This document shows positions 26,257-36,114 of a DNA stretch of 64,000 bases, piece after piece. Origin of the DNA: Lachnospiraceae bacterium UBA3310 (lineage in GTDB: Bacteria; Bacillota; Clostridia; Lachnospirales; Lachnospiraceae). The position numbers were made by a program, and so were the translations under genes. Each line of letters begins with the position of its first letter. Position 1 is the stretch's first letter. The DNA lies in NCBI GenBank assembly GCA_002361355.1, contig DESQ01000035.1:3424-67423 (forward strand), in the 5' to 3' direction. Under the pieces are notes generated by a model that had not been told where the DNA came from, made no database searches, and worked only from the letters and a program-made list of their open reading frames with translations.

Positions 26257-27692
26257 GACCGCCTCCGTTTTACCACCTCACAGCTCAGGGACGGATCCCA
26301 CACCACCAGATATCCGGCGCTTCGCACCGCCAGTCCCAGCGCCATGCCAAGCTTCCGGTACCCCGCCTCGTCGCATGCCAGACTCTCCACATCCGCAATG
26401 CGGATTTCTCTCTTCTCCCTGCCTGCTTTTATATAGACACTTCTCTCCCGGTACGGCATCCCCGTGATCTGGACAAAGAGCGGCCAAAGTTCCTCCCGAA
26501 GGCGTAAAAAGCGAATATCCACCGCCGCGCAGTCCTGTGTCAGCACCGCCCGGTGGGTGCTTCCCCCGGTATAGCGTGCGGGCAGGCCCTCAAAGAGACA
26601 GTTCCCGCTCTCGTCGTAAGCACCGGCAAAAACACGCCCATGCCTGTCTAAAAGCCTTCCCCCCACTGCGCCCACATCTCTGCGCACAGACAGGATATCC
26701 GGTTCGTAACACACGTTATAAAATCCCAGATGCAGGCTGTGCTCCACCTGCGCCCGAAACCCGCGCTTCGCGCAAAAATCGGCAAGTGCCCGTCGTCCCG
26801 CCTCATAAGCGTAACGTTTACTTCCGGTATTTAGTGCCGTGGAGTCCCGGTGGGAACGCCAGTGATAGAGCACTTTCGGAATATGGCGGATACGCGCCGC
26901 CTCCGGAAGAAGGGCATCGCAGGGCCAGAGAGCATCCATCACCCGGAGTACCAGATCATAATCCTGCGCGCCATCGTATTCCCCCCGCAAAAGCAGTGAC
27001 TTCATCAGTCCCGCTTCCACCGCTAAAAAGTGGCAGATATAGTTATTGGATAAAATTAAATCCAGGTTAAACTCTTTCTTGATGTGCGGAAATACAAAGA
27101 TTCCCGCCTCTTCGTCATACTTATCCTCATCAGAATACAAAAGCGCAGGCAGGAGATTCTCCTGCCTGCTTTGCTGCACTGACCACGCCATCTCATATAA
27201 CGCATCATGTGTTATAAAATCATCGTGATCCAGGAGGGCGATATAATCCCCCTTTGCCAGAGCGATTCCCGCATTCGTATTCCCGGCAATTCCCCTGTTC
27301 TCAGAAAGCCGGCTGTATTTGATCCGCAGATCGCCTGTATCCAGAATGATCTGCCGCACCGTGCGCTCCACCCTGTCGCTTTCCCCCGCGTCAACGATAA
27401 CCAGCTCCCAGTTTGGATAGCTCTGAGCCTGTACGGAGGCGATCATCTCGCGCAGATGTTCCTCCCTCGTCTCATAGGCCGGCGTCACAATACTGAACAG
27501 CCACGGATAATCCTGCGACTTTTGCCTCTGCCTTTCCAACTCCTTCGCATCAGGAGGAAGGTATTGGTAATCCGCCGCCCTCTCCTCCTGCACACGCTCC
27601 GCCGCCGCATAAAAAGTTCCTGCAAGCCCATTCTTTTTCAGATAATTTATGGTTTTTCTTATATTGTCAGAATTCAGGATTCGATTACGCAC
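26253..27692 (-). CDS. Glycosyltransferase with one intact and one remnant GT2 domain
   Basis: The 479-residue protein has one complete GT-A domain (about 65-300): FSIVTPAYE, LVIVDAGES, LSENRGIAGNTNAGI, LLDHDDF, YSDEDKYDE and YDGAQDYDL. The region after about 335 (DVGAVGGRLLDRHGRVFAG) matches the middle of a second GT2 domain in the neighbouring two-domain glycosyltransferases but lacks the nucleotide-binding first half. It looks like a reduced form of that architecture. It overlaps the phosphoglucomutase gene by 19 bases and the next glycosyltransferase by 4, so it sits in a tight operon. It probably extends the surface glycan backbone. Confidence 0.85.
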   Translation of the reverse strand: MRNRILNSDNIRKTINYLKKNGLAGTFYAAAERVQEERAADYQYLPPDAKELERQRQKSQDYPWLFSIVTPAYETREEHLREMIASVQAQSYPNWELVIVDAGESDRVERTVRQIILDTGDLRIKYSRLSENRGIAGNTNAGIALAKGDYIALLDHDDFITHDALYEMAWSVQQSRQENLLPALLYSDEDKYDEEAGIFVFPHIKKEFNLDLILSNNYICHFLAVEAGLMKSLLLRGEYDGAQDYDLVLRVMDALWPCDALLPEAARIRHIPKVLYHWRSHRDSTALNTGSKRYAYEAGRRALADFCAKRGFRAQVEHSLHLGFYNVCYEPDILSVRRDVGAVGGRLLDRHGRVFAGAYDESGNCLFEGLPARYTGGSTHRAVLTQDCAAVDIRFLRLREELWPLFVQITGMPYRERSVYIKAGREKREIRIADVESLACDEAGYRKLGMALGLAVRSAGYLVVWDPSLSCEVVKRRRS

Positions 27693-29401
27693 TTAAGCTC
27701 CTTTGTCAACTGATCCAGTCTTTCCTGCGCGTCCTCAAGGCTCGTACCCTTTACGCCCATGTAGAACTTGATCTTGGGTTCCGTGCCGGAAGGTCTTGCA
27801 CAGCACCAGGAATCGTTTGTCAGATCAAAATAGAGAACGTTCGACTGCGGAAGTCCCGTCTCTCCTGTTGCACCCGTCTCCAGATTCAGGGTCTTACCCG
27901 TGTCATAATCCCTGAGTTCTTTCACCTTCAGATCACCGAAGCTCTTAGGCGGATTCTTGCGAAGTTTATTCATCAACTCCTCAATTTCCTTCGCCCCGTC
28001 GATGCCCTTCATGGTGATGGAGTACTGGCTCTCCTTGAAGTAACCGTACTTCTCATAGAGGTTGATCATCTGATCCCATACGGTTCTGCCATTCTTCTTG
28101 CACCATGCCGCCATCTCACACAGACACATCACCGCCACAATGGCGTCCTTGTCTCTCGCATGAGTTCCGGCAAGGCAGCCATAACTCTCCTCCAGACCAA
28201 ATACATAGTTGTTAGAGCCGCTCTGCTCAAAGAACTTGATCTGCTCACCGATATACTTAAAACCTGTCAGGACTTCGATAAATCTCACCTTATAGTCTTC
28301 CGCGATCGCCCGCGCCATATTGGTGGTGACGATGGTGGTCACAAGGGCGGGATTCTCAGGCATCTTGCCCGTAGCCGTCCGCTCTCTCAGAATATATTCC
28401 GCAATCAGCATGCCCGACATATTCCCCGTAAAAGGCACGTACTCGCCGGTCTTGGTATCCAGCGCATAGATGCCGAGCCTGTCGGCATCGGGGTCAGTCG
28501 CCAGCACGATGTCGGCATTTTTCTCCTTCGCCAGCTTAAGCGCCAGGGTAAATGCTTTGGGATCCTCCGGGTTAGGATATTCCAGCGTGGTAAAGTTGGG
28601 GTCGGGCATCTCCTGTTCCGGCACCACATACACGTTCTTAAAACCCAGCTCAGACAGGATACGTCTCACAGGCACATTGCCCGTACCGTTAAAGGGCGAG
28701 TACACAATCTTCATGTCCTCCGCCATCTCCTTGATCACGTCGGGATGGATGATCTGCTTTTTCAGCTCCTCCATGTACTTATCGTCGATCTCCTTACCGA
28801 TGACCTCATAGAGACCCGCCTTCTTTGCCTCCTCCTTGTCCATGGTCTTCACGGTATGGTAGTCGGTCACATTGTTTACTTCCGTGATGATCTCTTTATC
28901 CCTGGGAGCCGTCACCTGTGCGCCGTCCTCCCAGTAGCACTTGTAACCGTTATACTCCGGCGGATTGTGGCTTGCCGTGATCACAATACCGGAAATACAG
29001 CCGAGGGTACGGAGCGCAAAGGATAACTCAGGCGTGGGGCGAAGCGCGTCGAACACATAGGCCTTGATCCCGTTTGCCGCAAGGCACAGAGCCGCCTCAT
29101 CCGCGAACTCCGGAGACATTCTTCTGGAATCATAGGCGATCGCCACGCCCTTCTTCTCGCCGCCCTGTTTCTTTATGTAATTGGAAAGACCCTGCGTCGC
29201 CTTACGCACCGTGTAGATATTCATACGGTTGGTGCCCGCGCCGATCACGCCGCGAAGGCCGCCCGTACCAAATGCAAGATCCTTATAGAAACGATCCTCC
29301 ATCTCCTTCTCGTCATTCCTGATCGCCAAAAGTTCCTGCTTTGTCGCATCGTCAAAGTAAGAATCCTCCAGCCAAAACTCAAACTGCTCTTTGTAACCCA
29401 T
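27674..29401 (-). CDS. pgcA: Phosphoglucomutase / phospho-sugar mutase
   Basis: I use the ATG at 29399-29401 with AAGGAGG 8 bases upstream, not the in-frame TTG two codons before. The 575-residue alpha-D-phosphohexomutase has the phosphoserine loop TASHNPPEYNG, metal loop DPDADRLG, sugar loop GLEESYGC and the phosphate-binding C-terminal RPSGTEPKIKFY. It interconverts glucose-6-phosphate and glucose-1-phosphate, the substrate for RfbA (dTDP-glucose) and UDP-glucose synthesis. It therefore feeds the locus with precursors. It has its own promoter and overlaps the next glycosyltransferase by 19 bases. Confidence 0.95.
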   Translation of the reverse strand: MGYKEQFEFWLEDSYFDDATKQELLAIRNDEKEMEDRFYKDLAFGTGGLRGVIGAGTNRMNIYTVRKATQGLSNYIKKQGGEKKGVAIAYDSRRMSPEFADEAALCLAANGIKAYVFDALRPTPELSFALRTLGCISGIVITASHNPPEYNGYKCYWEDGAQVTAPRDKEIITEVNNVTDYHTVKTMDKEEAKKAGLYEVIGKEIDDKYMEELKKQIIHPDVIKEMAEDMKIVYSPFNGTGNVPVRRILSELGFKNVYVVPEQEMPDPNFTTLEYPNPEDPKAFTLALKLAKEKNADIVLATDPDADRLGIYALDTKTGEYVPFTGNMSGMLIAEYILRERTATGKMPENPALVTTIVTTNMARAIAEDYKVRFIEVLTGFKYIGEQIKFFEQSGSNNYVFGLEESYGCLAGTHARDKDAIVAVMCLCEMAAWCKKNGRTVWDQMINLYEKYGYFKESQYSITMKGIDGAKEIEELMNKLRKNPPKSFGDLKVKELRDYDTGKTLNLETGATGETGLPQSNVLYFDLTNDSWCCARPSGTEPKIKFYMGVKGTSLEDAQERLDQLTKELKCVIES

Positions 29402-29470
29402 TTTCAAGCCCTCCTTATTATAATTATAACATTTGTTATTTATTATTTCCCATATTCTGTGATCCTTTTC

Positions 29471-29499
29471 ATTCTACCACACATCGAATCCTGCCGCAA
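29471..29499 (-). promoter_or_regulatory. Putative promoter of the phosphoglucomutase operon
   Basis: Minus strand TTGCGG (29494-29499), 17 bases, TAGAAT (29471-29476), 70 bases before the ATG. It allows phosphoglucomutase and two glycosyltransferases to be expressed apart from the upstream genes. Confidence 0.5.
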
Positions 29500-29513
29500 A
29501 TATATTATATCCC

Positions 29514-31532
29514 TCATACCTTGAGTGCAAAATCGCTCCGATCCAGCGCAAAATTCGGATTGTAATAGGGATCTCCCTGCGCCAGAAGTTCCTTCCACCG
29601 CTCCCTGAACATCGCCGACTCCTTCTCGTAACGCTCGGCGTTTTTCCCCGCCAGATCCGTTCCGCGGGAAGCGGATTCGTAATGATAGAGCTCCGCAAAG
29701 GGCGTGAACACGTTCACGCGCCCCGACTTCCACGCACGGATGCACAGATCCACATCGTTTAACGCCACGGCAAACTTCTCATCCAGCCCGCCCAGTTCCT
29801 CATACAATGACTTTCTCATCATCAGGCAGGCTCCTGTCACCGCCATCACATTCTGCGCGTAACAAAGACGCCCCATATAGCCGAGGTTCCGGCTGTCCAC
29901 AAGATAATGGCTGTGTCCCGCCGTCCCGTGCATCCCCATGCCAAGTACCACGCCCGCATGCTGTATCGTCCTGTCCTCATAATAGAGTTTCGCGCCCACA
30001 GCACCCACATCGCCACGCTGTGCATACATCAGAAGCTCCTCGATCCAATCCGGCGTAATCACCGCGGTATCATTGTTCAAAAGGAGCACATACTCGCCCT
30101 TTGCCTGCTTGACGCCGAGATTGTTGATTCTGGAATAGTTGAAATCTCCCTTGTAAGTCATCACCCGGATAGCGGGATTCTCCCGCAGCTTCTTATAGCA
30201 GGCAAACGTCTCCTCCTCGGAGCTGTTGTTCTCAATCACGATGATTTCATAGTTATCGTAAGTGCTGCGCTCAAGAATGGAGGAGATACAGCGCGACAAG
30301 TCCTTTGCGTGATCCTTGTTCGGAATCACGATGGACACCTTGGGATTTCCCAAAATCTCATATTTGATCTGAAAAATGGTCTCAAACGCCTTGGTTGACG
30401 TTATCTCAAAGTTCCTAAAGCCCTGCGATGTCAGATGGGCCGCCACAGCCCCCTTCGCCGCCTCGATGGCATAGCTTTTCGCGTTGATGTCGGACGCCAC
30501 GCTTCCCTCATGGGATCTCCAATAATAGAGGAGCTTGGGCACATGCACCACACACTTCGCCCGGGAGGTAAGCCTCAGAATCATATCGTGATCCTGGCTT
30601 CCGTCAAACTCCGAGCGGAAAAGCTCCGTGCCGTCCAGAAGTTTTCTGGCAAAAGCGCTGAAATGGCAGATATAATTGTTTGCCCGCAGGTTATCCGGCG
30701 CATAATCCGGCTTAAAATGAAGGGTAATCATGTCGTCTATGGTGCCGCTTCCCTTGAAGGTCGCCTCGTCACAGTAGATATAATCCGCGCCCTTTTCGCA
30801 GATCACTTTCATATATTCATAGAGGACGCTGGGATGAAGCACGTCGTCATGGTCAAACAGGGCGATATAATTCCCCGAAGCCATGGAAAGGCAGGCATTC
30901 GTATTGCCCGATATCCCTTCGTTTTTGGGAAGTTTCTTGTAGAGGATCCGGCAGTAGAGACTGCTTCTGGGACGCAGATACTGCTTATCCCTGTCCATAT
31001 ACTCCCGGCATATCTGCTCCACATAGGCGTGTTCTTCATCCGACCCGTCCGCCATGCACAGTTCCCAGCCCTCGTATGTCTGGTCAATCACGGATTCAAT
31101 CGCCTGCCGCAAAAACTTTTCCGGCGTATTGTAGAGTGGCATGAGAATACTGAACTTCACTTCCCTGTCAAACTTATACAGCCGCTGCCTTGCCGCCTCC
31201 TCAATCTCCGGAAAACTTGCCGTTCCGTGCTGCGCTCTCGCCTGCCGTTCGATCATTTTTGCATTGATTTTGCGCGCAATTCCCTTAAGGCTGCCGTAAT
31301 GCCCCAGCCGTTCCTTCACCCGCGTAATCTTATGGAACAGCATGCGCAGCGGCTTAGATGCCCGCCACAGAAGACTGCCCTTGATTTTGTCGAGCTTCCC
31401 CTGCGTCTCCTCCCTGCTTTTCTCCGCCTCCGCCAGTTTTAACTCCAGCGTACGGCCACGGCGTTTTTCCCTCTTATAGGCTTCCTTGTAGAAGCGAAGC
31501 GCCTCCGCCTCAGTCATATTCCCTCGTTCCAT
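29514..31532 (-). CDS. Two-domain family 2 glycosyltransferase
   Basis: The 672-residue protein starts with a coiled-coil (about 1-60), a linker and two complete GT-A domains. The first (about 125-340) has FSILMPLYN, LFDHDDV, YCDEATF and FDGSQDHDM. The second (about 390-620) has VSIVIPNKD, VIENNSSEEET, LLLNNDTAV, GAVGAKLYYEDRTIQHAGV and LNDVDLCIRAW. Both DxD regions are intact, so it probably adds two sugars or alternates linkages during chain extension, as in rhamnan synthesis. It follows a related 795-residue protein by 16 bases. A shared coiled-coil could keep these enzymes in one complex. Confidence 0.88.
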   Translation of the reverse strand: MERGNMTEAEALRFYKEAYKREKRRGRTLELKLAEAEKSREETQGKLDKIKGSLLWRASKPLRMLFHKITRVKERLGHYGSLKGIARKINAKMIERQARAQHGTASFPEIEEAARQRLYKFDREVKFSILMPLYNTPEKFLRQAIESVIDQTYEGWELCMADGSDEEHAYVEQICREYMDRDKQYLRPRSSLYCRILYKKLPKNEGISGNTNACLSMASGNYIALFDHDDVLHPSVLYEYMKVICEKGADYIYCDEATFKGSGTIDDMITLHFKPDYAPDNLRANNYICHFSAFARKLLDGTELFRSEFDGSQDHDMILRLTSRAKCVVHVPKLLYYWRSHEGSVASDINAKSYAIEAAKGAVAAHLTSQGFRNFEITSTKAFETIFQIKYEILGNPKVSIVIPNKDHAKDLSRCISSILERSTYDNYEIIVIENNSSEEETFACYKKLRENPAIRVMTYKGDFNYSRINNLGVKQAKGEYVLLLNNDTAVITPDWIEELLMYAQRGDVGAVGAKLYYEDRTIQHAGVVLGMGMHGTAGHSHYLVDSRNLGYMGRLCYAQNVMAVTGACLMMRKSLYEELGGLDEKFAVALNDVDLCIRAWKSGRVNVFTPFAELYHYESASRGTDLAGKNAERYEKESAMFRERWKELLAQGDPYYNPNFALDRSDFALKV

Positions 31533-31548
31533 ATCAAACGGTTCCTCT

Positions 31549-33936
31549 CTATTTCTCCGTGTCGGAGCCCTCTGTCTTCTTCTGCTCTATCGTGATTCTG
31601 TGCTCAGACCAATCCACAAAAGTCAATTTCGATTCCGTCTCACCGGAAATCTCTCCGGTAGCGAGCATGCCGACCCGGTACTCTCCCGGTGACAGATCCT
31701 CCCGCCGCACCCGCAGGACGAACCCGGCGAGTCCGATATTTTTTTCCTCCGGCAGAATCGCTTCCACGTCCGTCCGGTGCCAGTCTGCGGGAACTGCCAG
31801 ATAACCCGCACCGTCCGTCCGCTGTAAAATAACCTTCCGTTCAAAAGCCGCGTTGTCCGCCCCGGGCAGATAACTCCATCCCATAATCCAGATGATATCC
31901 GGCTCTTCCCTCAGTATCTTATGCTGCTGTTTCGCCAGATCCACCGTCAGGCGCAGGCTTCCCCGCCCTGCTTTCCGCGTAAGCCTGCGCAGATTGGATT
32001 TTGCCACAAACCTTGCCTCCTGCGTACAGAGGTGATCCTCATAGGAAAATTTATAATTACAGACATAATTTGACGCATTGTCAATCAAATTTTTATGATA
32101 AAAGGGATCTTTCCCAAAAAATGCCGGATGTCTCTCATAGAGCGCTTCCTTCTCGGAGAGCAGCCTCTCCCACTTTTCCCCGCTCTCCTCGTCAAGCCCC
32201 CTGCTTAAGGACTCATGATGCCAGAGAATCGCATCGTTTCTCTGCACATTGACATAGCCTGCCTCCAAAAGCCGGAAACAGAAATCTACGTCGTTATAAG
32301 CCACCGGCAGCGTCTCATCCAACCCGCCGGCCTCCTCGTACTTTTTTCTGGCCACCATCAGACAGGCGCCCGTCACTCCCGCCACATTATAGGTGACGCG
32401 GTTCCTGCCAAAATAGTAATCCTCCTCGTCGGGAAAAGCGACAAGCTTGTGGGAGGGGCCAATCTTTAAATTCGTAATGCCCGCATGCTGAATATTCTCC
32501 GTCCCCGCATACCACAGCTTCGCGCCCACTGCACCCACATGGGGCAAAAGGGCCTGTCCCGCCATGCGGCCAAGCCAGCTTTCTTCAATGATCTCGATAT
32601 CATCGTTCATCAGAAGGATCAGGTCGCCTTTCGCCTTCTTCTCGCCCAGATTGCACATTTTCGAGAAATTAAAGGGCATCGGCTCATAAATATAAGTAAA
32701 ACCAAAGGTCTTCTGCAAGGCCTCCATTTTCTCCCGGTTCTCCTCACTGCTCCCGTTGTCCACCACAATCCACTCATAGTAGCGGTACTGTGTTTTTGTC
32801 TTGAAGGAACGCAGACATTTACCAAGCACCTCGGGGTGATCCTTCGAGAGAATAATCACCGACACCACACGATGCGGTGCAATCGCCGTATTCTCACTGC
32901 CGGAGCGTGTACAGCGCTCCCTGCCGGATACGGATGTGTCATAGAGCAGATGATAGATATCCGGATCCGCCCCCTGAAGAAGCTGTCCCTGTATTCCCCG
33001 CCGCATCAAGGTATCCTGTTTCAGCGTCACATACTTTTCGGAAGCTCCTATCAGCCATTTTCCTCCGGCAAGATCGCGTCGAAGCTCCTCCGCCGGTTTG
33101 GCGCTTTTATTGTGAAATAGTATTTCCTCTATGTGTCCGATCGCGGCCTGTCTTTTTCTGAATTCTCCTCCGGTCAGTTCCGCAATCTTCTCCTCCAGCC
33201 GCAGGCATAACTCATAAAAGCCCACATCCGGATCCTTCATACTCACCATCCGGTAATTCATGCTGTCAAGCACACTGCCCCTGACCGCCAGAAAATGCCC
33301 CCAATACTGAAACGCAAGCAGCGTATCGGGCGAATAATCCGGTTTAAACCAGGGCTCCATCCTGTTCGACAGATCCTCCCGATAAAAATCCTCATCCGCA
33401 TAGGCAAGGAGGCAGCCACTGTTTTTCGCAAAATAGTCTCTCACCGCAGAAAAAACGAAAGGCGCCAGCAATCCCTCGCCGTAAGTCAGAATATGAATGT
33501 CCGTATCGGGCACCGCAATCTCCCGAAATCCCTGTATGGAAATGGGCTCTGCGCTAATAATAACACCCATCTTTTTATTTGATACATCCGCATCCTCACA
33601 GGAGACAATCCACTGCCGGTAAGGATTCGACTGTTCTTCCAGTGTCCTCTTGTAAGCGAGCAGTCTCTCCTGCGGCGCCACGACCCGGGACACTCTCTCA
33701 TCCGGCTCTGCGCTGCCTCGCACCCGGCGAACCATTCTCCTGGCGGGAGCAGTCGCCCTGGACGCCATACGGTAAAGCGGATTGGCGCAGATCCGGTTCA
33801 GATTATCAGAAAGATCCGCCTGCCGTCTCTCCGCATCCGCAATGCGTCCGGCCATCTGCGTATTCTTTTTTCGCTCCTCCTCATAAGCCGCCATGTAATA
33901 GTCAGCCCAATCGCGGCGGTTTCCCTGTACACTCAT
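31549..33936 (-). CDS. Large glycosyltransferase, remnant first and intact second GT2 domain, C-terminal beta domain
   Basis: The 795-residue protein begins with a coiled-coil like its neighbour. A remnant GT fold follows (about 115-330; CLLAYADEDFYRED, then FKPDYSPDTLL) that lacks the nucleotide-binding start and DHDD motif. An intact GT2 domain comes next (about 375-620): VSVIILSKDHP, VVDNGSSEENR, LLMNDDIEI, GAVGAKLWYAG and YNDVDFCFRL. The last 110 residues look like a beta-sandwich (SPGEYRVGMLATG). Its start overlaps the methyltransferase-kinase stop by one base (TGATG). It probably adds sugars to the exported glycan. The end domain may bind the chain. Confidence 0.85.
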   Translation of the reverse strand: MSVQGNRRDWADYYMAAYEEERKKNTQMAGRIADAERRQADLSDNLNRICANPLYRMASRATAPARRMVRRVRGSAEPDERVSRVVAPQERLLAYKRTLEEQSNPYRQWIVSCEDADVSNKKMGVIISAEPISIQGFREIAVPDTDIHILTYGEGLLAPFVFSAVRDYFAKNSGCLLAYADEDFYREDLSNRMEPWFKPDYSPDTLLAFQYWGHFLAVRGSVLDSMNYRMVSMKDPDVGFYELCLRLEEKIAELTGGEFRKRQAAIGHIEEILFHNKSAKPAEELRRDLAGGKWLIGASEKYVTLKQDTLMRRGIQGQLLQGADPDIYHLLYDTSVSGRERCTRSGSENTAIAPHRVVSVIILSKDHPEVLGKCLRSFKTKTQYRYYEWIVVDNGSSEENREKMEALQKTFGFTYIYEPMPFNFSKMCNLGEKKAKGDLILLMNDDIEIIEESWLGRMAGQALLPHVGAVGAKLWYAGTENIQHAGITNLKIGPSHKLVAFPDEEDYYFGRNRVTYNVAGVTGACLMVARKKYEEAGGLDETLPVAYNDVDFCFRLLEAGYVNVQRNDAILWHHESLSRGLDEESGEKWERLLSEKEALYERHPAFFGKDPFYHKNLIDNASNYVCNYKFSYEDHLCTQEARFVAKSNLRRLTRKAGRGSLRLTVDLAKQQHKILREEPDIIWIMGWSYLPGADNAAFERKVILQRTDGAGYLAVPADWHRTDVEAILPEEKNIGLAGFVLRVRREDLSPGEYRVGMLATGEISGETESKLTFVDWSEHRITIEQKKTEGSDTEK

Positions 33937-36080
33937 CAGCTAAACAACCCTCTTTTCTGCAAATGCTTTACGCTCTCTAAAGACATTCTTGTCACCTCCA
34001 TAACCGCCTCCAGATGATTCTCCTCTCCGGCGGCCAGTCCCCAGAGGGACAGGGTAATGTTCGGATCTTGCGTCGGAAACGCATAGACATCCTCGCCGAT
34101 CCGAAAACCATTCATCTCAATTTGCTTTCCCTTTAAAGAAATTTCCTCTCCGTTCCAACTGATTCTCTTAATATAGATCACACAGGCATGGCTGCCCGGA
34201 TCAATCCGCACGGCGCTGCGCCCTTTCGGAATCGGAACGGAAAGCTCCACCAATCCCTCGCCGTCACGCCGAAGCTGCTCCCCGTCCTCCTCCGGGAAAA
34301 AGGACTGCTCTTCCTGAAATCCTTTCCCGGTATCCTCATAGATCTGTATGCGGTCATCCGCCGCTTTATTTCTTAACCCCTCGCAAAAATCTGCCAGCGT
34401 GTAGACCGGCTGTCCGATAGCCTCCCTGATCTCCGCCATGGAAAGTCGTTTCCCCGTCACATACTTCTGAAATTTCATCTCTTCCCTGCGGTACTGCTCC
34501 GCCTCCGCCGGGCCGATTTCCAGCTTGGAAAATATCAAATCAGGATTTAATGTATTCCTTTTTTCGTCTTCCAGGAGATAACAGTAGACTGCGCGGAAAG
34601 CAATCTCCCTCGTCTCAATGGCTCTGTCAAAAGTCCATTCGCAGTCAATCACATGCCAGATTTCCTCGTTTAAATAACTGTTGATATCATTTGTTCTACT
34701 TTTACCGCTCTTTTCATTACGGTCGTTACTTCCTTGTGGAATCAACACATTCCCGAAAATCAGATCGTAATCTGCAACCTCTATTTCCTCTCCCCATGAA
34801 ATTCTTTGCAGATACTCATCGAAGAGTTTGTGAAAACCTTCAAGGTCATTTTTTTCAAGCCGCTCGTCAAGAATTTCCTCCAGCGTCTTTCCTTCCAAAT
34901 ATTTAATCGTGATATAAGGTGTGCCGTCCGCCGCCTTTTCCAGCTTACTCTCATTGACGGCAAGCTGGCTTCCATGGTAGCGTCCGGCCAGCTTCTCATA
35001 GGCCTGGGCCGTAGATTCTATGTGGGTTTTCGCCGCTTCACATAACGGGTGCTTTTCTATTATTTTTCCGAATCCTGTCCCTCTCTGCAGGGTTTTGATC
35101 TGAAATTCTTCTTTCCTGTCGTTGGAATACCGCACATACTCCTCGGACAGAGAGGGGCCCAGAAGCAGCATATAAGAATTGGAAAAGAGAGGGAACTGTC
35201 CCTCCTTCAAAATGGTATCAAAGACCCGTTTTTCATCAAACAACTGTATGCGGTCACGATCAAAATTACGCATGTTATTCGACAATTCCCCCCGCCGGGG
35301 AAGTCTTCTGTCAGAATAAATGCTCGTCATGAACTTATAGTCCGGATAGGGATAGTACATCTGCATCTCCCTGAACCCACAGCGCTTTGCAGTGGACAGT
35401 AGTCCCTCTCTCGTAAAAGTACGAACCACTCCCCCCTCCGGATAGTCCTCAATTCCGGAAAAATAAGTGCCCAGGTGGTCTTCCCTGCAGCCAGCCCAAT
35501 ACTTTAATCCAAACTTATTCTCGATGGCAATCGCGATATGCCCGCCGGATTTCAGATGTTTTTTGATGATGCGCAAAAAATCATCGTAGGGCGTCTCAGA
35601 ACCGATATATGCCTGCGCATACTCAAAAACACCGATCAGACAGATATAATCATAATCCTTGGGAAGATCCGGCTCCACATCCTGAAAATTGCCCACATGG
35701 ATCGTCACATTGTCCGCCTCCATATGACGATACGCGTTGATCATGCTGCGCTTTTTGGAAAGCTCCACACAGGTCACTTCCCCCGCCCGTTTTAAGAGCG
35801 CTCCCGTGATCGCGCCGCAGCCCGAGCCCACCTCCAGCACTTTCATGGATCGGTTGATGGGCAGCCACTCCACAATGTTCTCCCGCAGGGGAGAAAGGTG
35901 GTATAAAATTTCCCAGCTCTTCCTCTCCTCTATGATACGCGGATATTCCACCGAGGCATAGTTTTTCGCGATCTCTAAAATCTCGTCCTCCACGTCGCCG
36001 TCACAGTAGAAATCCTCTCCCGGATAGTGAGTTAAATCCAGTTTTATTTTCCCGATCTCTTCTATTTTGTCTTCCGACAT
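33936..36080 (-). CDS. Methyltransferase-kinase-like fusion, possible glycan chain terminator (WbdD-like)
   Basis: The 714-residue protein has an N-terminal class I SAM methyltransferase (about 55-250; LEVGSGCGAITG near 82, CVELS, SGGHIAIAIENKFG). A middle region (about 320-540) has marks of an aminoglycoside-phosphotransferase-like kinase: YLEGKTLEEIL, DLIFGNVLI with Asp439 and Asn444, then VIDCEW with Asp479. A beta-rich C-terminal domain follows (about 610-700). This order resembles WbdD, which methylates and phosphorylates the growing end of E. coli O9a chains, and it lies right next to a Wzt with a carbohydrate-binding tail that could read the cap. The kinase call is an inference from motifs. 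Confidence 0.7.
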   Translation of the reverse strand: MSEDKIEEIGKIKLDLTHYPGEDFYCDGDVEDEILEIAKNYASVEYPRIIEERKSWEILYHLSPLRENIVEWLPINRSMKVLEVGSGCGAITGALLKRAGEVTCVELSKKRSMINAYRHMEADNVTIHVGNFQDVEPDLPKDYDYICLIGVFEYAQAYIGSETPYDDFLRIIKKHLKSGGHIAIAIENKFGLKYWAGCREDHLGTYFSGIEDYPEGGVVRTFTREGLLSTAKRCGFREMQMYYPYPDYKFMTSIYSDRRLPRRGELSNNMRNFDRDRIQLFDEKRVFDTILKEGQFPLFSNSYMLLLGPSLSEEYVRYSNDRKEEFQIKTLQRGTGFGKIIEKHPLCEAAKTHIESTAQAYEKLAGRYHGSQLAVNESKLEKAADGTPYITIKYLEGKTLEEILDERLEKNDLEGFHKLFDEYLQRISWGEEIEVADYDLIFGNVLIPQGSNDRNEKSGKSRTNDINSYLNEEIWHVIDCEWTFDRAIETREIAFRAVYCYLLEDEKRNTLNPDLIFSKLEIGPAEAEQYRREEMKFQKYVTGKRLSMAEIREAIGQPVYTLADFCEGLRNKAADDRIQIYEDTGKGFQEEQSFFPEEDGEQLRRDGEGLVELSVPIPKGRSAVRIDPGSHACVIYIKRISWNGEEISLKGKQIEMNGFRIGEDVYAFPTQDPNITLSLWGLAAGEENHLEAVMEVTRMSLESVKHLQKRGLFS

Positions 36081-36114
36081 GCCTGTATTCCTTCCCTCTA
36101 TTAAGTAACATCCG

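Noticed and set aside
30435..31442. 335-residue plus-strand open frame
   Set aside because: Opposite the two-domain glycosyltransferase; no ribosome site and no family motif.
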